From Chloroflexi bacterium 54-19 (GTDB taxonomy: Bacteria; Chloroflexota; Chloroflexia; Chloroheliales; Chloroheliaceae), in contig MKTJ01000056.1 of NCBI GenBank assembly GCA_001898225.1, forward strand, positions 1 through 64,000: a stretch of DNA of 64,000 nucleotides, given 5' to 3'. Of this stretch, positions 20,595 through 30,508 are shown in pieces. The stretch's first letter is position 1; each line of letters starts with the position of its first letter. A program made the translations under genes and the position numbers. A model generated the notes under the pieces. That model saw nothing but the letters and a program-made list of their open reading frames with translations, did no database searches and was not told the origin of the DNA.

Positions 20595-20855
20595 TTCTGC
20601 TGGAGTGATATTTAACTATACTTCACCTCGTTATCATTTTCCCATAAAATCATTCTAACCATGGCAAGCCCCCTATAATTCCTGATGGTGGACCGGGTGC
20701 GGTACTCAGCACTCCCTTTTGACTAGATGGGGTAGCTGAAAAATTGGTGAAATTTCGGGTTCTTCCATGCTTTTAGTGAAAACTTTAAAAAACCCTTTCG
20801 TAAATAAAAGGTAGACAAACCACGTTTTACCTTTTACCAGAGGAGAATTTCTTAA

Positions 20856-21045
20856 TTGCTTGAACTTTTCTTGCCAGATGTTCCGGGCTTACTTCTCGAA
20901 AAATCTTATGCCGGAGACAAGCGATTGTTGCTGTTTCTTCCTTCAACACTCCATTCGGCAATTTGTCCAAAATGTCAGGTCATTTCCACTAAGGTCCATA
21001 GCCACTACACTCGAATTGTGGCCGACTTAACCTGGGCTGCGCACC
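20856..21045 (+). pseudogene. ISL3-family transposase N-terminal fragment
   Basis: Zinc-finger-like CPKCQVISTKVHSHYTRIVADLTWA; ORF leaves the family pattern after ~60 aa. Confidence 0.6.
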
Positions 21046-21696
21046 TACGGGAACCCCTAAAGGGGCCAGATCCCTCCACGGCGGTCGCAACACAAGGGTG
21101 TGACAAAACAGGAGCGAAAGTCCCAACTGGATTTTTTTAGAAAGCTATTAGTCGTAGAATTTAAATGGGCAAAAGGGGGTAGGCGTGGTACCTCTATCAA
21201 CCTCCCAGTTTTGTAAAATTAGGGTGTGGAATAAAATTTGAAGGGGGTCTTAAATCAATAAAAACTTTGATGTAAAGACCTGTTTGGACCTCTATGATAG
21301 GGTTGAAGGTATGCGGGCCGGGGATTAACTTTTTGAAGTGGCAAGAAAATTTGTCTAATATAAGTTTAACGTGGCGGCTGATGAACTACACTTATGGAAA
21401 GTATATAATAATGGGAAAGGCTTGCCAAAAAGGGGAATAAACTTTATTATTAACCTTATAAGTTTGCCTCTAATTAATGAAAATGGGTTCTCCGGTATCA
21501 TCGCCGGAAGCCGGCAGCCCAAATTTAGCGATAAAAAGACAAAAGTGTGACAAAGGTCAATGTTTTTTTTCGGTCCACACTAGATAATAGTCCATAAGAA
21601 ATGCATTCACTTATGTACGGTATTTGGCAGGCTCAAATGAAATAACCTTGAACCGCCTCCCAATACCGTAGATAGGAAGGAAGAAGTGCAAATCAG

Positions 21697-21885
21697 ATGA
21701 GTAACGAAGCAGCCAAAAATGCCAGGAAAAGCCTCGAAGATTTAAAGAAGCAACTCCAGACAGCCCAGCCGGTTTTTGTCGACTCTCAAGGGCGGTTGAC
21801 CACCCCTGAAGAAGAAACCCTGTACGGAGAAGGAGAAAGCAACAAAACGGGGTACATGAAAGTTAAACCCAGCCGCTGGTTTTAG
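21697..21885 (+). CDS. Small protein of unknown function upstream of the E2-like gene
   Basis: 62-aa ORF in the same orientation as the E2-like ORF. Confidence 0.45.
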   Translation: MSNEAAKNARKSLEDLKKQLQTAQPVFVDSQGRLTTPEEETLYGEGESNKTGYMKVKPSRWF

Positions 21886-22023
21886 TCTCGAAATGACGGT
21901 GGAGCTCAACCGCCTGGGGTCAGTACGGGTGTGCGTCTGGCCCAAAGTTAGTCAAGAAGCAAACCAACCTGTAAATTTGTCTAAGGTTTCAAGTTTTAAT
22001 CCACCGAGAATAGGTCCCAAGTT

Positions 22024-22446
22024 ATGGCCTGGTACGAATACGATCCGCAGCGTTTATTGATTGAGCGGAAAGCGATGGCGCTCAAATTTCCTCAATTCCA
22101 GCTTTTGAAAAGAGAAGATGCTTTTTGCTGGCTGGGCACACCCGAATCCAACCGAGGGAATAAATACGAAATCCTGGTGGAGTACCCGGAGCATTTTCCG
22201 AATATGGCCCCGTCGGTCTTTCCGGTGACGCCAGGGGTGAACTCGACGGACCTGACTGATCAGCTTAAGCACCACTACCCGAACGGTAAGTTGTGTCTTT
22301 ATTATCCGGGGGACCGGACTTTCTCCAACGATACTACCGCCGCCACGGTAGTCGTCACTGCCGCCTGGTTCTTCCCGTATGAGGCATGGTTGGAAAGTGG
22401 TAAAAGAGTGTGGCCCGGCCAGGAGCTGGACCACATGCAAATATAA
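22024..22446 (+). CDS. Bacterial E2/UBC-like protein
   Basis: YPEHFPNMAPSVFPV then HHYPNGKLCLYYPGD, matching the E2 pattern HPNxxxNGxxCLxxL; C-terminal WFFPYEAWLESGKRVWPGQELDH as in bacterial E2-like proteins. Confidence 0.78.
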   Translation: MAWYEYDPQRLLIERKAMALKFPQFQLLKREDAFCWLGTPESNRGNKYEILVEYPEHFPNMAPSVFPVTPGVNSTDLTDQLKHHYPNGKLCLYYPGDRTFSNDTTAATVVVTAAWFFPYEAWLESGKRVWPGQELDHMQI

Positions 22447-22459
22447 GGCAGTAAATAAA

Positions 22460-23419
22460 ATGTATCTGCTTACCGCCGGACAATGTTACGCTTGATTACG
22501 GCAAGACGATCTCGCAACCGGCTTTGGGTCTGGATGTGCGGTTTGTCAGTCTGATTGCGTCGAGAGTGGCACTGGTGTTTTTGCTGCAAGAGGACAAGAC
22601 GAGTCGTCTGACCGGATATTCGACAAACTGGGTGCTGCTGGTGAACAAATCGGCCCCACCTCCGGCGAATACCACGCCAATAAGTGTCCTTTTTCCGTTT
22701 AATAACCTGACACCTATGGCAAGCACCAGTGCTGGCATCAGCACGACTATAAGTAGCACGACACCTGGCGCGACCACTCCTGCCGGGAATGGCGGGACGG
22801 GCGTGGACAGCCTGTACAACCAGGCTCAGACTGAACTGAAGAAAGCCAGTTCAAGGAAGCGGCGGCGACCCTTGAACAGTTGCGGACTTTGCAGACGCAG
22901 ACGGGGAACAATAAACACCCGGATGTCCCGGCGCTGCTTTTCAGGGCTTATCTGGACCGAGGCGATCAGCTAAACAAAGCCGCGAAGATTGCCGACTTCC
23001 AACTGAGTATCGAGGCTTACCAGAAGGAGTTGGACACGGCTAAAACATTGGACGCGAAGGACCGCAACCAGCAGGAAGAATCGGCGGTGCAGAGCCGGAT
23101 TGAACTGGGAAACCTATATATTCTGGCGTACCAGGATTACAACCAGAAGAACTATGACGCAGTGGTGCCGCTGTTCAGCCAAATTTATAACAAGGACCAG
23201 AATTTCAGGGAAGCTTCGACCCTGTACTACGATGCGCTGACCAAAATCAGGGACGGATAATTCGCGGAAAATTTGTTGCCGGAAGCGTACCAGAGTTATG
23301 CCAGGGCGGCCCAGTTGAAGAATGTTGCCGATACGCGGTACGCCCACGCCCGCGCTACCAGTATAAAAAGCCAACTTCGGCAGGCTGGAAAACCAGTCCC
23401 GACGGTTCCGGCCCCTTAA
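22460..23419 (+). pseudogene. Broken TPR-like gene
   Basis: Coding continues across frames: LYNQAQTELKK then, after a frameshift near 22845, QFKEAAATLEQLRTLQTQTGNNKHPDVPALLFRAYLDRGDQL...; in-frame TAA at 23258-23260 followed by 53 more plausible codons to 23419; no clear start. Confidence 0.6.
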
Positions 23420-23473
23420 TTATTTCGGAGCTTTGCCAATAGGTGAAGCGGACATCTCCAAACAGAGGTAAGA

Positions 23474-25540
23474 ATGAGTAACGAAAGACCTGAGGACAGG
23501 TGGAAAAGGGAAAAAGAATATCAACCGCCGACCTCAGACCAAGGGGATCAAACTGTTATCGACGCTTTTTGGATGGCGGAAAAGCGCAGGCAAGTCCCAG
23601 GCCAACAGAACACCGGCGGTCAACAATACACGGGCGGCCAGCCGAACAACCAGCAATACGACCAACCGGTCGAAATAAAAACCGAGCTATTTGATTGGAT
23701 GGATGAGAACCGCGGGCAAGTCCCAGGCCAACAGGGGCAGCAGTATACGGGCGGCCAGCCGAACAACCAGCAATACGACCAGCCAATCGAAATAAAAACC
23801 GAGCTATTCGACCAGCCGGTCGAAATAAAAACCGAGCTATTCGATTGGACGGATGAGAACCGCGGTTCAGGCCAACAGGGCGGGCAGCAGTACGGCCAAC
23901 CTCAAAATAACTCTGGTAATCAAGACCAGTGGATGGCCGAAAAACGGGGACCAGTCCCAGGCCAGCAGAACACCGGCGGTCAACAGAACTATTACGGACA
24001 GCAAAACACGGGCGGCCAGCCGAATAACCAGCCGGTCGAAATAAAAACCGAGCTATTTGATTGGATGGCGGAAAAGCGCAGGCAAGTCCCAGGCCAACAG
24101 GGGCAGCAGTATACGGGCGGCCAGCCGAATAACCAGCAATACGACCAGCCGGTCGAAATAAAAACCGAGCTATTCGATTGGACGGATGAGAACCGGGGAC
24201 AAGTCCCAGGCCAGGGGGCGGGGCACGGCGGCAACCAGTACGGTCAGCAAGGTCAACCGAACGGGCAAAAGCAGTGGATGGCTGAAAAACGGGGACCAGT
24301 CCCAGGCCAACAAAACCCTAACGGCGGTCAACCAGGCAGACAAGGTGGGCAACCGAACGGGCAAGAACAATGGATGGCCGAGAAACGGGGTGGTCCAACC
24401 CCCGGCCAGAACGGGCAGCAGTTCACAGGCGGGCAGCAATACAGACAGCAGAGCGGGCAGCCGAGTGGAGCTCAATGGATGGCCGAGAAAAGGGGCGAGC
24501 CAGTCCCAGGCCAGAACGGGCAGGCGAACCAGTATCGCCCGTCCGGGCAGGTAGGTCCAGCCGCCGACCCGAACCAGTGGATGCGCGAGAAGCAAGGGGG
24601 ACCAGTCCCTTTTGCTGCCCAGTCGAGTGCCGTTGAAGCGGCCTGGCACCAGGAAAAGAATTTTAAGGCTCCGAGTTCAGGCGGAAACCGTAATCTCTAC
24701 TTTATTCTGGGTGGAGTCGGGGCGCTGGTGGTAATCGCGATTGTAGTAGTGGTGATTTTGCTGCTTCAGCCTAAAACTCCGCCGGTCCCGGCAGCAACCG
24801 CGACCGCAGCGATTACGACTGCCGCCGTAACGACGAGCAGCGCGACAACTGCCGCCGTAACGACAGCGGCGGTAACAACCGCCCCGGTGACGACCGAAAA
24901 GGCGGCCACCACAGCGGCGGTTACAACCAGCCCAGCCAACGATTCGGCCAAACTTCTGACATTGGCCCAGGACGCCACCAATAAGCAAAACTGGCAGGAC
25001 GTAGTTAGCACGCTCGAACTGCTTTCGCCGAGCGACCCGAACTTCAGCAAGGCCAAACCGTTGCTGGTTAATGCTTATGTAAAGCTGGGCGAACAGGCTG
25101 TCGCGGATAAGAGCAACAGCCAGGAGTCGGCTAATCTGGCCCTGACGAATTTCCGCAAGGCTAACGCACTCGACGCGAGTTTTGCCGGGTTAGCCGCCGA
25201 ACTTCAACAGGCCGATACATTTGCGACCGGACTATTGCAATTCAACTCGGAGCAGTATCAGCAGGCTGTGAACACGATTAAGCCGCTGTATGACTCTTCG
25301 GCGACGCAGGTGGACGGTGTGCATTATCGCAATACGGGGGACATTCTTTACAACTCGTATTTGAAACTTGGCGATAAGGTCTTTAATCCGGGCAACGTGG
25401 ACGCGCTAAACCAGGCCCGCAATTTCTACAGCCTGGCGCTGGCGGTGGACGTTGATAACAAAGACGACGCTAAAAAAAAGCTCTTGCAAGTAACCAACGC
25501 GCTAAAATTGATGGGGCCAACTCCGACAACCAAGAAATAG
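23474..25540 (+). CDS. Repeat-rich low-complexity protein with TM helix and C-terminal TPR-like domain
   Basis: About ten W[MT]xE[KN]R...VPGQ units and five [DN]QP[VI]EIKTELFD units; TM LYFILGGVGALVVIAIVVVVILLLQ; Thr/Ala-rich linker; TPR-like C-terminus. Confidence 0.85.
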   Translation: MSNERPEDRWKREKEYQPPTSDQGDQTVIDAFWMAEKRRQVPGQQNTGGQQYTGGQPNNQQYDQPVEIKTELFDWMDENRGQVPGQQGQQYTGGQPNNQQYDQPIEIKTELFDQPVEIKTELFDWTDENRGSGQQGGQQYGQPQNNSGNQDQWMAEKRGPVPGQQNTGGQQNYYGQQNTGGQPNNQPVEIKTELFDWMAEKRRQVPGQQGQQYTGGQPNNQQYDQPVEIKTELFDWTDENRGQVPGQGAGHGGNQYGQQGQPNGQKQWMAEKRGPVPGQQNPNGGQPGRQGGQPNGQEQWMAEKRGGPTPGQNGQQFTGGQQYRQQSGQPSGAQWMAEKRGEPVPGQNGQANQYRPSGQVGPAADPNQWMREKQGGPVPFAAQSSAVEAAWHQEKNFKAPSSGGNRNLYFILGGVGALVVIAIVVVVILLLQPKTPPVPAATATAAITTAAVTTSSATTAAVTTAAVTTAPVTTEKAATTAAVTTSPANDSAKLLTLAQDATNKQNWQDVVSTLELLSPSDPNFSKAKPLLVNAYVKLGEQAVADKSNSQESANLALTNFRKANALDASFAGLAAELQQADTFATGLLQFNSEQYQQAVNTIKPLYDSSATQVDGVHYRNTGDILYNSYLKLGDKVFNPGNVDALNQARNFYSLALAVDVDNKDDAKKKLLQVTNALKLMGPTPTTKK

Positions 25541-25557
25541 TCAGGGACTAAACGGTT

Positions 25558-26529
25558 ATGTTTCTGGAAATTGTCCAGTTCGGGGGCTACAAGTTAAAAA
25601 GCATGATTGGTAAGGGCGGGGTCGCGGAAGTGTGGCTAGCCGACCAGTTGGCGTTGGACCGCGAAGTAGCCGTCAAAGTTATTTCTTCCGAACTGGTCAA
25701 CGGGGATGACGCCGATTTTATTGACCGCTTCAAGCGCTAGGCTCATTCGGTAGCGAGGCTCGACCATCCCGGTATTTTGCCGGTCTTTGACTACGGTGAG
25801 TCGAGCGGCTACCTGTAGTTGGTGATGCCTTACGCCAGCGGGGGAAATTTGCGGAGCCGGGTCCGCCGCAATCCGCCCACCAAAGAAGAAATTGCGGAGA
25901 TTTTTCAGAATATCACGGGCGGCATCGGGCACGCCCACAGTCACGGGCTGATACACCGCGACCTGAAACCAGCCAACATCTTGCTGAACGAGGAAGGCCG
26001 GGCCTTTATCGCCGACTTCGGTATCGCCAAGACGATGGACAACAATACGAACATGACCCAGGCAGGAATTATCCTGGGGTCGCCTTCGTATATGGCTCCC
26101 GAACAGTTTTTGGGTCAAGCCGACCACCGCACCGATATTTACTCGATGGGTCTGATTCTGTTCTTTTTGCTGACCGGACGCAAGCTGTACAAAGGGCGGC
26201 TCCCTTTTGAAATCGGCAAACGGCACCTGGAAGACCCGATTCCGCTGCCGGACCCGCAGGTTCCATCGGAGTACGAGCCGTTCCTGTACAAGGTGCTGGC
26301 AAAAAATCCGGACAACCGCTACCAGACCGCCGCCGAAATGCTGCAAGGTTTCAAGCAGATTGCAAAAACGCGTTCGGCTCCGGTTTCGTACAATTCGGGC
26401 GGAATTTCGAGTTCGCTGGGGCCTAATCCGCCTCTCCCTGAAAAGCCCCGCCCGGAGGTGAGTAACGACTCGGCTTCGTCGGCGCGCTGGATGGAAGAAA
26501 AACGTGGACCAGTCACAGGTCGGTTCTGA
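25558..26529 (+). pseudogene. Ser/Thr protein kinase (PknB-like) interrupted by two in-frame TAG codons
   Basis: GKGGVAEVWLADQLALDREVAVKVI, HGLIHRDLKPANILL, DFGIAKT, GSPSYMAPEQ; single reading frame with TAG at 25738-25740 and 25816-25818. Confidence 0.85.
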
Positions 26530-26687
26530 CACCTAAATTTGGCTCAAATAAGTGACAACCTGCCCGAAAAAGGGATAAAACTGCCAAACCTTATCAATAA
26601 ATAATAGACTCACCAAAATTTTAAAACTAAGCAGTACCCTCTTGGTATTAGTTACAACTTTACTTTCTAATCAGGAGGGCTAATTTT

Positions 26688-28088
26688 ATGACTAATCCTG
26701 ACCTTTCACAATCTTTAGCCCAAACCGAGAACGACCTTTTCACTCCTCGGGCGGCTTTAGCCGCTTTAGGCATCAAACTGGCTAAACTTGACCTTTTCGC
26801 GCCAATTCGTAACCAGGTCAAAATTAAGCAGAAAACCGTCCATTATAGACCTGATTAGAAACTGTATGCAGCCTTCCTCAATATCTTAGCTGGCCGCAAG
26901 AAAATGGTTGAACTTAACAAACTGGTTCGGGCGGATTTTGCTCTCCAACAAACTTTTATTAGAGTAGTTGGGGCTGAACAATCGGTAGTACAGACCACTT
27001 TAGATGCTTGTAGCGAGATAAATCTAGTGCAAATGCACCAGGCCATCCAGGACATTTTCCGCACTTATTCTCACGTTTACAAACACGATTATCAAAAAGA
27101 GTGGCAACTACTTGATGTGGATATGACCGGAGCACCTTATGGCAAAAAGGCCGCTCTTGCCACTAAAGGTTACTTTGCTAATCAAAGGCGTAACCGGCGG
27201 GGTCGCCAGATTGGCCGAGTATTAGCTACCACTCATAAGGAAATTGTAGTTGATCGGCTCTATACCGGCAAGGCTCAACTTAATAATTCTTTAGGAGATC
27301 TGGTCGCTGCTACCGCACAGGTTCTAGGTTTAGAGGAACAACAGCGTCAGCGCACCATCTGGCGTATCGATGCTGGAGGAGGTAGTCTGAACGATGTAAA
27401 TAGCCTTTTGGCACGGGGTTATCAGGTGCATTGCAAAGACTATTCGGCCCAACGCACCCGTAATTTAACCAAGAGTGTTAAGGAGTGGTTCCGAGACCCA
27501 CTGCATGGTGACCGGGAAGTAGGCTGGGTTACTTTGGAAAGTGGAGATTATGTGAGACCGGTAAGACGCATTGCGTTGCGCTTTAAGAAAGCCAATGGGC
27601 AATGGGGTGAGGCCGTCATAATCTCAACTTTACCTGGCGAAGATGTGCAGAAATTAGCCGGTGAAACCGGAAGTGAGCCATCAAACCAGAAGGCCAGCGC
27701 CCTGGCTTACGTCCACTTTTATGACCAGCGGGGTGGAGGGATCGAAACTGAGTTCAAAGAAGATAAAACAGGTTTAGGCTTAAATAGCCGCAATAAAAAG
27801 AGTTTTTGGGGCCAGGCCATGGTGGTACAGCTGGGGACGTTGGCTCAAAATGTATTAATTTGGGCACGGGATTGGTTAAGTAATGGTCAACCCTAGTTAA
27901 GTCAGGATGGCATAAAGCGAATGGGGCGGGATTTATTAACCATCAGTGGAGTTGTGCTCAGTGACAGCAAAGGGAAGGTTCGGGTGGTGATCCTCAATCG
28001 CAGTGACACATATGCAAAACTAGTCAAGGCAGGTTTAGCTAAGCTTCTGGCTGTCGAACATGTTGCCGTTGTTTTGGGCGAAATTTAG
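26688..28088 (+). pseudogene. Transposase (IS4-like DDE type) with two in-frame TAG codons
   Basis: Frame from ATG 26688 continues through TAG 26856-26858 and TAG 27894-27896 to 28088; LLDVDMTGAPYGKKA, WRIDAGGGSLNDVNSLLARGYQVHCKD. Confidence 0.7.
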
Positions 28089-28109
28089 GTGACACTACCA
28101 TCCGGCCCT

Positions 28110-28373
28110 GAATACGGTTGCGGCGCAGCAGACTTCCCGCACTTCTACCGTAACCCTGACCGCTCAGAACGGAACCATAGTGAGCGGGACGGCGACCCTG
28201 ACCGAAGTGCCGGGCGGCACCGTAAGGGTAGTGCTGGACGTACAGGGGGTTGGATCCCGGTCAACACAAAGTCCACATTCACGCGGGGACGTGCGCTAAA
28301 CAGGGTGACATCATTTATGACCTTGAAACTCTCAGGACGACGGCAGCCGGGAAAGCCACTTCCACGACGGTAA
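28110..28373 (+). pseudogene. Fragment of CHRD/superoxide-dismutase-like domain protein
   Basis: VAAQQTSRTSTVTLTAQNGTIVSGTATLTEVPGGTVRVVLDVQGVG then, in another frame, HKVHIHAGTCAKQGDIIYDLETL. Confidence 0.5.
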
Positions 28374-28396
28374 TTAGGGTGGGTTGATTATATGTG

Positions 28397-29560
28397 GGGA
28401 TCGTATAGTTCGTTTAGTAATCGTGTTGTATAATGATTAAATGCAATCAGAAGTGAAAACCCGATTACGATGGGTTAAACTATATGAAGAGACCCATGAT
28501 GCTGAACTTGTTTGCCGCAGATGCGGCGTTTCCAGACCAACCCTGGAAAAATGGCTCCGGCGGTATCGAAAGTTCGGGGAAGAAGGTCTCAAAAGCCTGA
28601 GTCACCGGCCGGGTGTCTTTCCTAAAAGGAAAGTAACTGCCCAGCACGAGCAATGGATCCTGGAATTGAGAAAGCGAAGATTAGGCACTAGGCGGATTCA
28701 GAACGAGCTGAAAAGGGAGTATGATTGCTCCCTTTCTCGTGAGACTATTCATAAGGTTTTAACCAAAAATAACGTCAAACCTCTTGTTACTACCAGGCGA
28801 ATTAGAAAGAGCTTTAAGCGGTACGAGCGGGCTATTCCAGGCGAAAGAATTCAGATGGATACCTGTAAGATTGCCCCTGGCATCTACCAATATACTGCAG
28901 TTGACGACTGAACTCGGTTACGAGCCCTAGCCATTTATAAACAGCGTAGCGTGGAAAATACGCTCGAATTCCTTGAGTACATGATCGAGGAGCTGCCTTT
29001 TCCCTTTCAGCGAATCCAGACAGATCGAGGTCAGGATTTTTCGGATATAAGTTCCAGGAAAAGTTAATGGAATACGGCATAAAATTTCGACCGAATAAGC
29101 CGGCCTCTCCCCATTTAAATGGGAAAGTCGAACGGTCCCAAAAGACTGATCTGGAAGAATTCTGGGCAAGAGTAGATTTGAAAGATCCGAAATTGCAAGA
29201 AAAGCTGGTGGAATGGCAGGATTATTACAATCATTACCGGGTCCATGGCTCTCTAAAGAATCTAACGCCCTGGGAAAGATGGAAAGAACTAGAATTAAAA
29301 ACTCCAATTCATGAAGAAGCCGAAGCAATGTTTGACCCAGGCAAAGAACGAATAAAACTCCAAAATTATTGGGCTGATTTGCAGCAACTCAAGACAAATA
29401 AAAGTAAAGAAGAAGAACAAAAGCAAGAGGTGGCCTCAGCCACCTCTTGACCGCTGCATTCACGGCCAGATAAACTGGGCCGCTCATTTGGCGGAAATTA
29501 CTGTATTTGATTATTGTCAAGAATAGTTCTGATTATTAAACGAACTGGGCGATCCGCACA
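28397..29560 (+). mobile_element. Insertion sequence with ~30 bp imperfect terminal inverted repeats, IS481/IS3-like
   Basis: Left TGTGGGGATCGTATAGTTCGTTTAGTAATC; right (reverse complement) TGTGCGGATCGCCCAGTTCGTTTAATAATC; encloses a broken rve transposase. Confidence 0.8.
28441..29450 (+). pseudogene. IS481-like integrase/transposase, broken by TGA and a frameshift
   Basis: HTH N-terminus, IQMDTCKIAPGIYQYTAVDD*TRLRALAIYKQ (TGA 28909-28911), IQTDRGQDF, then frameshift near 29038 to KPASPHLNGKVERSQKTDLEEFW. Confidence 0.82.
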
Positions 29561-29561
29561 G

Positions 29562-30104
29562 TTAAATCCTGGTCTTAGCAGGTTTCTCTATATCAGTGAG
29601 CTGAAGGTCTTCCGGTGCCTCGAATTGTGTGGGTGTAATCACTTTCATGTTGGTCACCCTGTTTAGCTTTGGCTTTGGATTAGGCCATCTCCATGCGTAC
29701 CAGACTATGAACAGGGTACAGGCGACTTCGATGATTGTGAAGAAGGCATAGAAGAGGTTTGGCCAGGTGTCGCCTATAAGTGACCAGCCCACAAACGCAG
29801 TATGAAATACGCCCGCAATGATGTTTGCCCAGCGATTGGCTGTGTAGTTCAAAATCCGGGACAGCAGCACCATAGCTATCGCGGTTTCCATCAATACCGC
29901 GAACACAAGGATGAATCCTTGAGTAATTTGCACGTCTCCTACGTACCCCGCTTCCAGTTGCCTCGTTGCTTCCTTCTGCAGGGTTGGGTTGAAGAACAAG
30001 GTAAAAACATCTGCGTAAAGGTAGTTGAACATCGCGAAGATCCACAAGGTTGAAAGGATCACTCTTCTATCTATCTTCTGGCTGGAATATGTGTTTGGAT
30101 CCAC
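29562..30104 (-). CDS. DUF6326-like membrane protein
   Basis: 180 aa, four hydrophobic segments; VILSTLWIFAMFNYLYADVFTL start resembles this family. Confidence 0.6.
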   Translation of the reverse strand: MDPNTYSSQKIDRRVILSTLWIFAMFNYLYADVFTLFFNPTLQKEATRQLEAGYVGDVQITQGFILVFAVLMETAIAMVLLSRILNYTANRWANIIAGVFHTAFVGWSLIGDTWPNLFYAFFTIIEVACTLFIVWYAWRWPNPKPKLNRVTNMKVITPTQFEAPEDLQLTDIEKPAKTRI

Positions 30105-30280
30105 CGCTTTACCCCTTTCTGAACGAAATTAGTTGGTTTCAATACGGCTTATGCTGAGGCGGCTACTATAGCTTCATTTAGGTATCGCTCCTCTCAGCTT
30201 CTGTCAGTATGTCCGCTAGGGACGATTCCATTCCCTTCCTGGTGCCCTGGTTCGACCTTCCTGCGAGACTGCAAGATGCG

Positions 30281-30372
30281 AAGGTCTGTTCCAACGGATA
30301 GCAACTATTTACTCACCACTTTAAACTTTCCTGCCCCAGTAAGTTCTTTGAGGAAGACCGGATCTTTTGCCT
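30281..30372 (-). pseudogene. Remnant of a second alcohol dehydrogenase/quinone-reductase-like gene
   Basis: Plus-strand ctgttccaacggatagca ... agttctttgaggaagaccggatctttt parallels 31375-31460 inside the intact ADH gene; frame broken. Confidence 0.5.
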
Positions 30373-30508
30373 TTTTGCTTTCTGGTTTTAAACCCTGCAG
30401 CCGATAACCTTTCCTTCTTTCTTACTACCTTCTAAAGAAACCAATAATGTTTGAAGAACATCCGCCAGCAGGGTCTACGGGCGGAGCGAGGGTTGTAAGG
30501 TAAATTCC

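Noticed and set aside
23600-24560. Regular direct repeats that might suggest a CRISPR array
   Set aside because: Repeats are in-frame codon repeats of a long ORF, with variable spacing and conserved spacers; no CRISPR repeat/spacer structure and no cas genes.
23556-24649. Several ORFs on both strands overlapping the repeat-rich gene (e.g. 24170..24649 -, 24186..24554 +)
   Set aside because: They are frame shadows of the repeated GC-rich coding sequence at 23474-25540; compositions are Arg/Pro/Gly-rich with no family signature.
25636-26532. 298-aa minus-strand ORF opposite the kinase gene
   Set aside because: Opposes an unmistakable kinase reading frame; no recognisable domain and Arg/Val/Gln-rich shadow composition.
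25738-27896. Genome-wide TAG recoding as the explanation for internal TAG codons
   Set aside because: Many intact genes in the window end in TAG (e.g. 5662, 5998, 6523, 20280) without downstream extension, so TAG works as a normal stop; only a minor suppressor remains possible.
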